Shown one piece after another: positions 7,861 through 15,511 of a stretch of DNA of 64,000 nt (the stretch's first letter is position 1; every line of letters starts with the position of its first letter). The stretch spans positions 1-64,000 of the forward strand of contig WRIV01000007.1 of NCBI GenBank assembly GCA_009782555.1. Reading direction: 5' to 3'. The notes beneath the pieces are model-generated. The model ran no database searches, was not told the origin of the DNA, and saw only the letters and a list, made by a program, of their open reading frames with translations. Both the position numbers and the translations under genes were made by a program. This DNA is from Treponema sp. Lineage in GTDB: Bacteria; Spirochaetota; Spirochaetia; Treponematales; Breznakiellaceae.

Positions 7861-10368
7861 ATGCTCGAAAGTGAAACCAAAAGAAGGATAGACAGCGCTC
7901 GTGACATACTGGTGGGCAAAGTGCCGGATCCCAAAAGCCAGGTGGAGCAAATCACCATCGCCCTCATCTATAAATTTATGGATGACATGGACAGGGAATC
8001 AATAGAGATGGGAGGCAAGGCTAGCTTCTTTTCCGGTGGAAATAAACGCTACAGTTGGTCGCATATTTTTGATCCCCGGCTTGGCGGTCATGAAATGCTG
8101 AATCTTTATGCCGAAGCCATTGTAAAACTCAACCAAAACGCCGCTATTCCGCAGCTTTTCCGTGATATTTTCAAGAATGCATATCTTCCCTACCGCGATC
8201 CGGAAACGCTGAAACTCTTTCTCGCAATGATTAACGAGTTTACTTATGATCATTCGGAGAACCTCGGTGATGCGTTTGAATACCTTCTTTCGGTATTGGG
8301 GAGTCAGGGCGATGCGGGCCAATTCCGCACTCCCCGGAATATTATTGACTTTATGGTTGAGGTAATCGATCCGCAGAAAAACGAAACGATTATTGACCCT
8401 GCCTGCGGCACTGCGGGGTTTTTAATTTCTTCGTATAAACACATCATTAAAGCAAATACAAAAAAAACACCGGGAGATCTTCTTACTACCGCCGAACGAA
8501 AAAAGCTAATGGGAAATTTCCGGGGCTATGACATTTCTCCGGATATGGTCCGCCTTTCCCTGGTAAATCTCTACCTTCACGGTTTTAGCCAGCCCAAAAT
8601 TTTTGAATACGACACCTTAACCAGCGATGAACGCTGGAACGAATATGCCGATATTATCCTTGCCAATCCGCCTTTTATGTCACCGAAAGGCGGCATCAAA
8701 CCCCACAAAAGATTTTCCGTCCAGAGCAGCCGCAGCGAAGTCCTTTTTGTAGACTATATCGCCGAACACCTTACCCCTTCGGGCCGCGCCGCCGTTATTG
8801 TCCCCGAAGGGATCATTTTTCAAAGTGGCACCGCTTACAAACAGCTCCGTAAAATACTGGTAGAAAAATATCTCTACGCCGTAGCGTCCCTGCCCGCTGG
8901 TGTTTTTAACCCCTATTCGGGAGTTAAAACTTCGATACTGTTTCTTGATCCGCACCTTGCCCGGAAAAGTGATTCCATTTTGTTTGTCAAAATTGAGAAT
9001 GACGGTTTCAGCCTTGGAGCCCAGAGGCGGGCCATAGACAGCAATGATTTGCCTGAGGCGGTGAAGATTATTGGGGAATTCCGGAAGAAGGTATCACGCA
9101 GACGCGCGGAGACGCAGAGGATTGAGGAGAGTAAGGTTTCTAATCTGGTCGTTGCCAAGGAAAAAATTGCCGCTAACGGTGAATATTATTTGAGCGGGGA
9201 GAGGTATAGGGAAGTTGATCGAAGGAACAAGCAAAAGTGGCCGATGGTTAGGTTGGAGGAAGTATGTGATGTAAGAGATGGTACACATGATAGCCCAAAA
9301 TATGTTCTTGAAGGGTATCCTTTGATTACTTCAAAAAATCTGAAAAACGGCTTTATTGACTTTCTTGATGCAAATCTCATTAGTCGTGAAGATTTAGATG
9401 CGATTAATAAACGCTCAAGGGTTGATAATGGTGATATTCTTATGCCCATGATTGGAACTATTGGGAATCCTATCATTGCTGATATATCTCAAGAATACGC
9501 AGTCAAAAATGTGGCTATTATCAAATTTTATAACGATTCCAAAATATGTAATCATTTTTTGAAAAACGTACTGGCTTCTGTAGAAATGCAAGCTCGTTTT
9601 GAACGACAGGCAAGTGGTTCAACTCAAAAATTTATTCCGTTAGGATTTATTCGTACATTAAAAATCCCCCTCCCGCCGATTGAAATTCAACTGGAAATTG
9701 TCACGAAAATTGAGGGCTATCAAAAAATCATTGACGGTGCCCGACTGGTGGTGGATAATTGGAAACCGCATATTGAGGTTGATCCTGATTGGCCGATGGT
9801 TCCAGTTGGAGACATAGTTGAATTCGTCAGCGGCCTGACTGTTTCAATTCCCGAAGTAGAAACGGATGGTGGCATACCGATTATATCAATTAATAATGTC
9901 ACTGAAGAGGGTTCTTTGACACTCAAAGGACTTCGTTTTATCAAACCGCCGACCAAAAAGCTAAATTATCTACAGAAAGGCGACTTGCTTTTTAATTGGC
10001 GGAATGGAAGCAAGCATCTTGTTGGTAAAACAGCTATGTTCAATTTGGAAGGGAAATATCTCTTTGCATCATTTTTGCTTGGTATCCGTCCCGATCCCCA
10101 GCGTATTGAGAATGCTTATCTTTGGAATATTTTAAACACTTATCGTCGAGAGGGCCGATATGAACAATTTATGAGGCAAAACGTGAACGGACTTTTCAAT
10201 CGGGAAGAACTTAAAATTGTTGAAATTCCCCTTCCACCCATCGAAGTCCAACGCGCCATTGTCGCTGAAATTGAAAAGGAACAAGCTTTGGTTGCGGCGA
10301 ATCGGGAGTTGATTGCGTTATATGAGGAAAAAATCAGGCGGGTTGCGGAAGGTGTTTGGGGGGAATAA
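7861..10368 (+). CDS. hsdM: Fused type I modification-specificity protein (HsdM-HsdS)
   Basis: 835 residues combining two normally separate subunits. Residues 1 to about 410 are an N6-adenine methylase: helical N-terminal domain, SAM motif DPACGTAGF near 178-186, and catalytic NPPF at 269-272. From about 460 on it is a complete specificity subunit with two target-recognition domains, each opened by a WPMV segment, and two conserved helical regions ending LPPIEIQ and LPPIEVQ. The linker (near residues 411-419, reading SRRRAETQR) is encoded by a GC-rich repeat found again downstream. The fused protein would recognise a bipartite site, methylate it and recruit HsdR. Two nt separate its stop from kwaA. 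Confidence 0.9.
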   Translation: MLESETKRRIDSARDILVGKVPDPKSQVEQITIALIYKFMDDMDRESIEMGGKASFFSGGNKRYSWSHIFDPRLGGHEMLNLYAEAIVKLNQNAAIPQLFRDIFKNAYLPYRDPETLKLFLAMINEFTYDHSENLGDAFEYLLSVLGSQGDAGQFRTPRNIIDFMVEVIDPQKNETIIDPACGTAGFLISSYKHIIKANTKKTPGDLLTTAERKKLMGNFRGYDISPDMVRLSLVNLYLHGFSQPKIFEYDTLTSDERWNEYADIILANPPFMSPKGGIKPHKRFSVQSSRSEVLFVDYIAEHLTPSGRAAVIVPEGIIFQSGTAYKQLRKILVEKYLYAVASLPAGVFNPYSGVKTSILFLDPHLARKSDSILFVKIENDGFSLGAQRRAIDSNDLPEAVKIIGEFRKKVSRRRAETQRIEESKVSNLVVAKEKIAANGEYYLSGERYREVDRRNKQKWPMVRLEEVCDVRDGTHDSPKYVLEGYPLITSKNLKNGFIDFLDANLISREDLDAINKRSRVDNGDILMPMIGTIGNPIIADISQEYAVKNVAIIKFYNDSKICNHFLKNVLASVEMQARFERQASGSTQKFIPLGFIRTLKIPLPPIEIQLEIVTKIEGYQKIIDGARLVVDNWKPHIEVDPDWPMVPVGDIVEFVSGLTVSIPEVETDGGIPIISINNVTEEGSLTLKGLRFIKPPTKKLNYLQKGDLLFNWRNGSKHLVGKTAMFNLEGKYLFASFLLGIRPDPQRIENAYLWNILNTYRREGRYEQFMRQNVNGLFNREELKIVEIPLPPIEVQRAIVAEIEKEQALVAANRELIALYEEKIRRVAEGVWGE
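9092..9120 (+). repeat. Dispersed-type repeat forming the M-S linker of HsdMS
   Basis: TATCACGCAGACGCGCGGAG (9092-9111) followed by ACGCAGAGG, markedly GC-rich for the surroundings and translated as SRRRAETQR. A related copy lies inverted at 13068-13092 (17 of 20 positions identical by eye). Repeats with this wording occur in many bacterial genomes. Confidence 0.55.
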
Positions 10369-10370
10369 AT

Positions 10371-10985
10371 ATGGATAAGTCTTTTAAATGGCATATGCTT
10401 ATAACAGCGTTTACTCCTTTATGGTGTTCTATAATTGTTATTTTCGTCTTTGATTTTCTAGACATATGTTTTATTTCATGGTATTCTTTTTTTCTAGAAA
10501 AATGGCCAGAAATTATTCTGTTATTATTTATTTTGATATCATTCCCAATTAGTTTTTTCAGTATTTTGTCGTTTATAAAAATAAAGAAAAAACCACGAGA
10601 GGAAACTGGGGAAGGGACTATAATTCACGCAAAAAAATCAAATATGTTGGTTTCAAATTTTCTAATAACTTACATTCTTCCCATGCTTGCGTTTAACTAT
10701 AAAGAGTTGCATGGTATAATTTTGTTTGCTATCTATTTTTCGGTACTAGCATATTTAAGCATACGAAATAATAACGTATACACTAATATTATATTTGAAT
10801 TTATGCATTTCAGAATGTATAACTGTAAAATTAAACGTATATTTGCTGGGGAGGAATACATTTTTAATGATTGTATTGTAATCAGTAAAGAAAATCTTAC
10901 AAGCAAATCGGAGTATTCATTTCCATTTTTTGATTTTGAAAATGATATTTATATCAATCTTCAACACTTAAAGGACGGTAAGTAA
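10371..10985 (+). CDS. kwaA: Four-TM membrane protein, probable KwaA of a Kiwa anti-phage system
   Basis: 204 residues from the ATG at 10371, which follows GGGGGGA by about 8 nt. Four hydrophobic segments are visible: around residues 9-30, 46-70, 92-110 and 114-132, followed by a soluble C-terminal third. Size, four-helix topology and the pairing with a roughly 320-residue soluble partner match KwaA, the membrane sensor of Kiwa. Sequence-level homology was not tested, so the name rests on architecture and context. The gene starts 2 nt after hsdMS stops and 2 nt before kwaB, so it is transcribed with the restriction operon. Its base composition is strikingly AT-rich compared with the flanking housekeeping genes, a sign of transfer. 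Confidence 0.6.
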   Translation: MDKSFKWHMLITAFTPLWCSIIVIFVFDFLDICFISWYSFFLEKWPEIILLLFILISFPISFFSILSFIKIKKKPREETGEGTIIHAKKSNMLVSNFLITYILPMLAFNYKELHGIILFAIYFSVLAYLSIRNNNVYTNIIFEFMHFRMYNCKIKRIFAGEEYIFNDCIVISKENLTSKSEYSFPFFDFENDIYINLQHLKDGK

Positions 10986-10987
10986 TA

Positions 10988-11947
10988 ATGAACAAAGAGT
11001 ATTTAAAGGAACAACTGAATGTAGCAAAAGAAAATTATATCTGGACACTTTACTTTTTTACTACTCGTAAAAAACGAGGTTCGGGCTTTCTTTATGAAGC
11101 GCAAAAGGTAAGATTCAAAAAAAATGATTTCATTAATTCTTTTTCAAGCCAAGTTATAGATGTTGTTTTGAGTCAACAAATAGAGGCTATAGATAATATT
11201 CAAGAATATAACGGTTTTAACACAAAGGTCTCATGTGATAGAATAAGCATTGAGAATGAATTAATCAGTGATAGTTTCAAATCCTTTATAGACTGTCTCC
11301 CTAGGGCAGGCGATGCCAAACTAAAAGCAAGGTACAAAGGATATGTTTTAGAAGGTCAACCAAGCTTAAACCAAAAAGGTACTTCAGTGATGTTTTTTAA
11401 GCTTGCAAACCCGATAGTTCCCCTAAATACAAAAAGATCAGTTATGTTTAAGAGGTGTGAAGATGACACTTTAGATGGGATTGAAGAAGAGTATTATCGC
11501 CTTTATTTGGCAACAGATGGTATATTGATGGGTAGATACCTTTACAATTTTAACCATTCATTTGAAAAACTTTTCAATATTGAGCAAACTTTACATAAAG
11601 TAAAGGTCAATGCAATACAAAAAATAATCGATGCTGATTTTATTAGTAATAGTGATGACTTTGCCAATTATGCAAAGAGTAATAACTCACGAACCTTTAT
11701 TTCACTAGATGATGAAAGAATCAAACGGGTAATGGATCCTGAGTATAGAAAATTTATTAGTCAGACTTATGGAATTCCTCTAACTAATAACGGTTTATTC
11801 AATTTGACTTCTCATCAAGAATCCACTGCATTAGTAAAATATCTTTGTTATAAAGCATTTCAGGATGCTGAAACAAATGATGTATTAGAAGCGGATAATG
11901 TAACTAAAATGAAGTTACCTTTAAAAACTGATAAAAAGTTACAGTGA
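10988..11947 (+). CDS. kwaB: Soluble partner of the membrane protein, probable KwaB (DUF4868-like)
   Basis: 319 residues, no signal peptide or membrane helix. The length and the layout (a beta-rich N-terminal half, a middle RYLYNFNHSFEKLF segment, then a helical C-terminal part) agree with KwaB, the DUF4868 DNA-binding effector of Kiwa, and the gene follows the four-TM gene with 2 nt spacing. The family describes a membrane complex that detects phage infection and shuts down phage replication and late transcription. I see no nuclease motif, as expected. Strongly AT-rich like kwaA. The assignment is inference from gene pairing and size, to be tested with a DUF4868 profile. Confidence 0.6.
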   Translation: MNKEYLKEQLNVAKENYIWTLYFFTTRKKRGSGFLYEAQKVRFKKNDFINSFSSQVIDVVLSQQIEAIDNIQEYNGFNTKVSCDRISIENELISDSFKSFIDCLPRAGDAKLKARYKGYVLEGQPSLNQKGTSVMFFKLANPIVPLNTKRSVMFKRCEDDTLDGIEEEYYRLYLATDGILMGRYLYNFNHSFEKLFNIEQTLHKVKVNAIQKIIDADFISNSDDFANYAKSNNSRTFISLDDERIKRVMDPEYRKFISQTYGIPLTNNGLFNLTSHQESTALVKYLCYKAFQDAETNDVLEADNVTKMKLPLKTDKKLQ

Positions 11948-11962
11948 ATTTAGGAGGATTTA

Positions 11963-12040
11963 TTGCCCAATAACTTACCCCCCAACCCCACCGAAATCAC
12001 AGCATTCTTATATAATGGAGTCACTCATGACCTTAGCTAA
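11963..12040 (+). CDS. Possible 25-residue leader peptide overlapping the DUF1016 start
   Basis: TTG at 11963 follows a perfect AGGAGG (11952-11957) with 5 nt spacing and opens a frame of 25 codons that ends inside the DUF1016 gene (TAA 12038-12040), which itself begins at 12027 in another frame. The arrangement is typical of translational coupling. The peptide (PNNLPPNPTEITAFLY) has no known family. Confidence 0.3.
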   Translation: MPNNLPPNPTEITAFLYNGVTHDLS

Positions 12041-13042
12041 TCCCCAACTAACCTTTATCGCCTCTATCAAAGAGAAGATTCGCCTGGCCCAATATGAGGC
12101 TCTCAAAGAAGTCAATACTCAACTAATCAGACTGTATTGGGACATAGGCAGAGACATTTCCGAAAAGCAAGGGGAAAGTTGGGGCAAGTCCGTTGTTGAG
12201 TTTCTTTCCAGGGAATTACAGAAGGAATTCCCCGGAATCAGCGGTTTTTCGGAACGTAACCTTTGGTTGATGACCCAATTTTACAATGAATACCACGATA
12301 TTGAATTTCTGCAACCACTGGCTGCAGAAATTAACTGGACAAAGCACATTGCCATAATGGTCAAATGTAAGGACAATCAGGAGCGGCGTTTTTACATAAT
12401 GTCAACCAAAAAATTCGGCTGGTCAAAAAATATCCTTATCCATCAGATGGAGAATAAAACCTATAAAAATACCTATTAGGCCAGACAAATTTCGATACCA
12501 CCCTTCCCGACACCGTTAAGAGACAGGTAATTCTGGCCGTAAAAGACGAATACACTTTTAATTTTATAGACCTCGCCGATGAACACACCGAGCGGCAATT
12601 AGAGTCGGCGCTGGTTAACAATGTCCGTTCCTTTCTGTTCGAAATGGGGTGCCAATTTACTTTTATCGGAAACCAGTTTAAATTACAGGTTGACGACAAA
12701 GAATATTTTGTCGACCTTTTGTTATACCACCGGGAATTGCAATGCCTTGTGGCTATTGAACTGAAAATTGGAGAATTCCAGCCCGAATACAAAGGCAAAA
12801 TGGAATTCTACCTCTCTCTCTTGAATAACAAGGTAAAGCTGCCCCATGAAAATGACTCTATCGGTATTATTATTTGTAAAGAGAAAAACCGGACAATTGT
12901 AGAGTATTCCCTTAAAACAAGTTCCATGCCTATAGGCGTATCGACATATACCACCACCGCAAAACTGCCCAAGGATTATAAAAATCTCCTTCCTGACGGT
13001 AAAGCTATCAGCCGGAAAATCGATCTGTTATTTCAGGGATAG
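12027..13042 (+). pseudogene. DUF1016 (YhcG-type) PD-(D/E)XK nuclease gene broken by one frameshift
   Basis: The first part (12027-12479) encodes the DUF1016 N-terminal helical domain (residues like YWDIGRDISE and FSERNLW) and stops at TAG 12477-12479. The following bases continue the family in the -1 frame: QTNFDTTLPDTV, then the nuclease domain with DLLLYHR and AIELK. Adding one T at 12474-12477 would restore a continuous protein reading NTYLGQTNF, so a single-base deletion explains the break. Start 12027 is preferred because GGAG precedes it by 6 nt. Family members act in restriction-associated or anti-phage contexts. A sequencing error or programmed frameshift cannot be excluded. Confidence 0.8.
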
Positions 13043-13067
13043 GCAACACCTACAGAGATTATCCAAA

Positions 13068-13092
13068 CCTCCGTGCATCCGCGTGATAAATT
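13068..13092 (-). repeat. Second, inverted copy of the linker-type repeat
   Basis: On the minus strand it reads TATCACGCGGATGCACGGAG, matching the copy at 9092 in 17 of 20 positions by eye. It lies directly before the hsdS tail relic, as the first copy lies directly before the specificity half of HsdMS. Confidence 0.5.
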
Positions 13093-13245
13093 TGAAGCTA
13101 AATCCCCCTCCCGCCCATCGAAACCCAACGTGCCATCGTTGCGGAAATCGAAAAGGAGCAAGCCTTGGTGGCGGCTAACCGTGAGCTGATTACGCTGTAT
13201 GAGGAGAAAATCAGGCATATTGTTGAGGGGGTTTGGGGAGAATAG
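13093..13245 (+). pseudogene. Relic of an hsdS C-terminus
   Basis: From 13102 the frame reads IPLPPIETQRAIVAEIEKEQ and on through VEGVWGE to TAG 13243-13245. This is nearly the same peptide as the last 48 residues of HsdMS, with many synonymous base differences. There is no start codon; an extra A before 13102 breaks the frame to a preceding LKL. It is the leftover end of a second specificity gene or recognition cassette. Confidence 0.8.
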
Positions 13246-13412
13246 ATTCCTAACTATATGTTTCCAACATTTTTACTACAAACCATCACAAACCAGCGCA
13301 AAAAAAGGGAATTGCATTTAATGGGTTCGTGGATGTTAATTTATCAGCCATGAGTGTATTTTATTAAAACAAATATCTAATTTCAACGTCCGTCCATAAG
13401 GCCATAATCCTA

Positions 13413-13607
13413 TCGATTTATATTCAGCTGTCAATCGAAGCCCTTGACCGTGATGTCAGAAAGCCCCATAAAAACCCCAGTGTCGGCCTTATCCTTTGTA
13501 CTTCCAAAGACGACACCGTTTTAGAAAACACCGGGGCCGCTAAATTTAGGGGTTCTTCAAAAAACGCCTATTCCCCATATGCAAATTCCCCTGAAAAACA
13601 GCCGTAA
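13413..13607 (+). pseudogene. Relic of a second DUF1016 nuclease C-terminus
   Basis: The frame ending at TAA 13605-13607 contains LDRDVRKPHKNPSVGLILC followed by TSKDDTVLEN. It aligns by eye with the nuclease C-terminus of the gene upstream (LPHENDSIGIIICKEKNRTIVEY). The last part is degenerate and no start codon or upstream domain remains. Between 13246 and 13412 I see nothing recognisable. Confidence 0.65.
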
Positions 13608-13617
13608 TGTCAACTGC

Positions 13618-13646
13618 TTGTTAAAATAAACAGCCTGTGGTACATT
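13618..13646 (+). promoter_or_regulatory. Promoter of the chemosensory operon, leaderless configuration
   Basis: TTGTTA (13618-13623), 17 nt, TACATT (13641-13646), then 6 nt to the ATG at 13653. The expected transcription start falls on or next to the A of ATG, and no Shine-Dalgarno fits. Confidence 0.5.
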
Positions 13647-13652
13647 TTTCTT

Positions 13653-14117
13653 ATGGCAGAAAATACTGTCGAAAATACCATAACCGAAAAATACCTTGTT
13701 TTTTCGATCCGGGAAAAACGGTACGCCCTTCCATCAAAGATCATCAACGAAGTGACGGCCCTTGAAAAAGTTTTCCCCCTGCCCCTGGTACCGGAATATG
13801 TGCTGGGCATAATCAACCGGTATTCCGTACCCTATGCGCTCATCGATTTAAGTTTTCTCCTTCTTAAAAATACTTCCGGTGCCCGTAAGGTAATTGTCCT
13901 TAAAGAAGAGGTTGATAAACTGGCCCTTCTTATTGATGATGTGATAGATATTGCGGACCTTCCTCCGGAAAAGCTTATGGAAGTTGAACAGGAAGAGGCC
14001 GCCCTTTCCGGTTTGGTAAGCGCCTTTTTTGAATGGAAGGAGCATCCTGTTTTTTGCATTGAGATCGGGGAACTTATCAGCCAGATAAAACAGGACTTTG
14101 TACAACAGGAAGCCTGA
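13653..14117 (+). CDS. cheW: CheW-like coupling protein 1
   Basis: 154 residues, one CheW domain: YLVFSIREKRYALPSKIINEV at the N-terminus is the classic opening strand pair, followed by LVPEYVLGIINRYSVPYALIDL (the usual PGxVxGxxNxRG region in weak form) and the LALLIDDVIDI strand. The family bridges MCPs and the CheA kinase at the membrane array. First gene of a nine-kilobase operon. The core arginine-glycine turn is altered (NRYSVP), suggesting a specialised coupling protein. Confidence 0.85.
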   Translation: MAENTVENTITEKYLVFSIREKRYALPSKIINEVTALEKVFPLPLVPEYVLGIINRYSVPYALIDLSFLLLKNTSGARKVIVLKEEVDKLALLIDDVIDIADLPPEKLMEVEQEEAALSGLVSAFFEWKEHPVFCIEIGELISQIKQDFVQQEA

Positions 14118-14118
14118 A

Positions 14119-14505
14119 TTGAAGTATTTTATATGCACCCTGGACAGGGTAAGCCTTGGCATCCCTGCGGAATGGACGGAGCGGATCATTCCGATTACAC
14201 GGCTGCAAACCGCCGTGTACGAAACCGAGAACCAGGAAACATATATTTCCCTGTCGTCCCTGCTAAAACAAAACAATACAGAAAAAAAACATGGAGTTGT
14301 CCTTAAGCCAAAAGGGGCCGCCGTAAAAACAATATTGCTTGCACCCCGGATCGATATTGATCTGGAAATACAGGAAGAGAATATCCATGAACTGCCGGAG
14401 GCTCTGGCGGGTTTTTTTGGTTTTTTTAAAGGCGCGTATTTTACCGGAGAAAACGTGATTCTCATCCTTAATCCGGAAAAACTAATGGGAAAAAACGGTG
14501 ATTAA
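14119..14505 (+). CDS. CheW-like coupling protein 2 (short, divergent)
   Basis: 128 residues from the TTG at 14119, preferred over an earlier in-frame TTG because AGGAAG lies 6 nt ahead and the start is 1 nt after the preceding stop. LKYFICTLDRVSLGIPAEWTE matches the first strands of a CheW fold, and FFGFFKGAYFTGENVILILNPEKL matches the end of the domain. The middle is reduced and the usual GxxxxRG turn is absent. It may dimerise with the first CheW-like protein or act as a localised adaptor for the CheA hybrid encoded downstream. Confidence 0.7.
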   Translation: MKYFICTLDRVSLGIPAEWTERIIPITRLQTAVYETENQETYISLSSLLKQNNTEKKHGVVLKPKGAAVKTILLAPRIDIDLEIQEENIHELPEALAGFFGFFKGAYFTGENVILILNPEKLMGKNGD

Positions 14506-15511
14506 TACGCTTATTGTGGACGACAGCGCCCTTGTACGAGGCATACTCCGGGATTTTCTTGAAGGTGATAAAAATTTCAAAATCATCGGCGAGGCTGCGG
14601 ATGGGGCAGAGGGCGTTCAGAAAATCCTTTCTTTAAATCCGGACCTTGTGACCATGGATATTGAGATGCCAAAAATGAACGGCCTTGAGGCAATCGAAAC
14701 GGTAATGAAAAAAATATCCGTTCCCATTGTCGTCATTACCAGCCTGGACACGGCAAAAACCGCCTATGAAGCAACCCTTAAAGGAGCATTGGAGTTTTAT
14801 TCCAAGGAAACATTTACCGCCTCGTTAAGTCCTGCAAAAAGGCAGGAAATCTATGAAACCCTGAAACGGATCAGCGGCATTAAGGCAAAAAAAAGTGCCG
14901 CCCCTGCTAAACCGATCTTGTTTAATGAGCCCGAAAAGCGGCATATCCATGCAATAGTGGTGGCTTCTTCCACTGGGGGCCCAAAGGCGTTATCAAAATT
15001 TTTTTCGATCCTCCCTGGTGATTTTCCCGTACCGGTGGTGATCGTTCAGCATAATTCTTCCGGCTTTGATCAAAACTTTGCCCAGTGGCTCGATACATAC
15101 ACCAAATTGAATGTAAAAGTTGCCGAAGAAGGAGAAATTCCCAGGCCCGGCACTGTGTATATTGCTCAAACCGACAAACACCTTATGCTTAACGGAACCG
15201 GTCAAAACTGCTGTATGGGCTATAACAATGATGAACCGGAGAACAATCAGAAACCCGCAGCGGATGTTCTGTTCAGAACTGCGGCGGAAAGTTTAAAAGA
15301 ATCGGTAATTTCGGTGGTACTGACCGGCATGGGCAGCGACGGCGCTGCGGGAACGCAAAAGATCCGGGAAATGGGGGGGATTACTTTGGCACAGGATGAA
15401 GAAAGTTCCCTAATTTACGGTATGCCAAAGGCGGCGGCGGAAACAGGATGCGTGGATATGATCCTGCCCCTGGACCGGATACCCGAAGAACTGGTCAGGC
15501 TGGCAAAATGA
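14498..15511 (+). CDS. cheB: CheB: receiver-controlled MCP methylesterase
   Basis: 337 residues from GTG 14498, overlapping the previous gene by 8 nt. Receiver domain 1-125 with Asp8/Asp9 and phospho-acceptor Asp54 (TMDIEMP). Linker of about 20 residues, then the methylesterase domain with the catalytic triad visible as Ser in ASSTGGP, His in VQHNSSGF and Asp in GMGSDGAAG. It removes methyl groups from MCP glutamates when phosphorylated. Neighbouring cheR supplies the opposing methyltransferase, so this operon has its own adaptation system. Confidence 0.95.
   Translation: MINTLIVDDSALVRGILRDFLEGDKNFKIIGEAADGAEGVQKILSLNPDLVTMDIEMPKMNGLEAIETVMKKISVPIVVITSLDTAKTAYEATLKGALEFYSKETFTASLSPAKRQEIYETLKRISGIKAKKSAAPAKPILFNEPEKRHIHAIVVASSTGGPKALSKFFSILPGDFPVPVVIVQHNSSGFDQNFAQWLDTYTKLNVKVAEEGEIPRPGTVYIAQTDKHLMLNGTGQNCCMGYNNDEPENNQKPAADVLFRTAAESLKESVISVVLTGMGSDGAAGTQKIREMGGITLAQDEESSLIYGMPKAAAETGCVDMILPLDRIPEELVRLAK

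Noticed and set aside
5309-13607. Insertion sequence or prophage carrying the defence genes
   Set aside because: No transposase, integrase or clear terminal repeats with target duplication were seen; only short repeats flank parts of the island.
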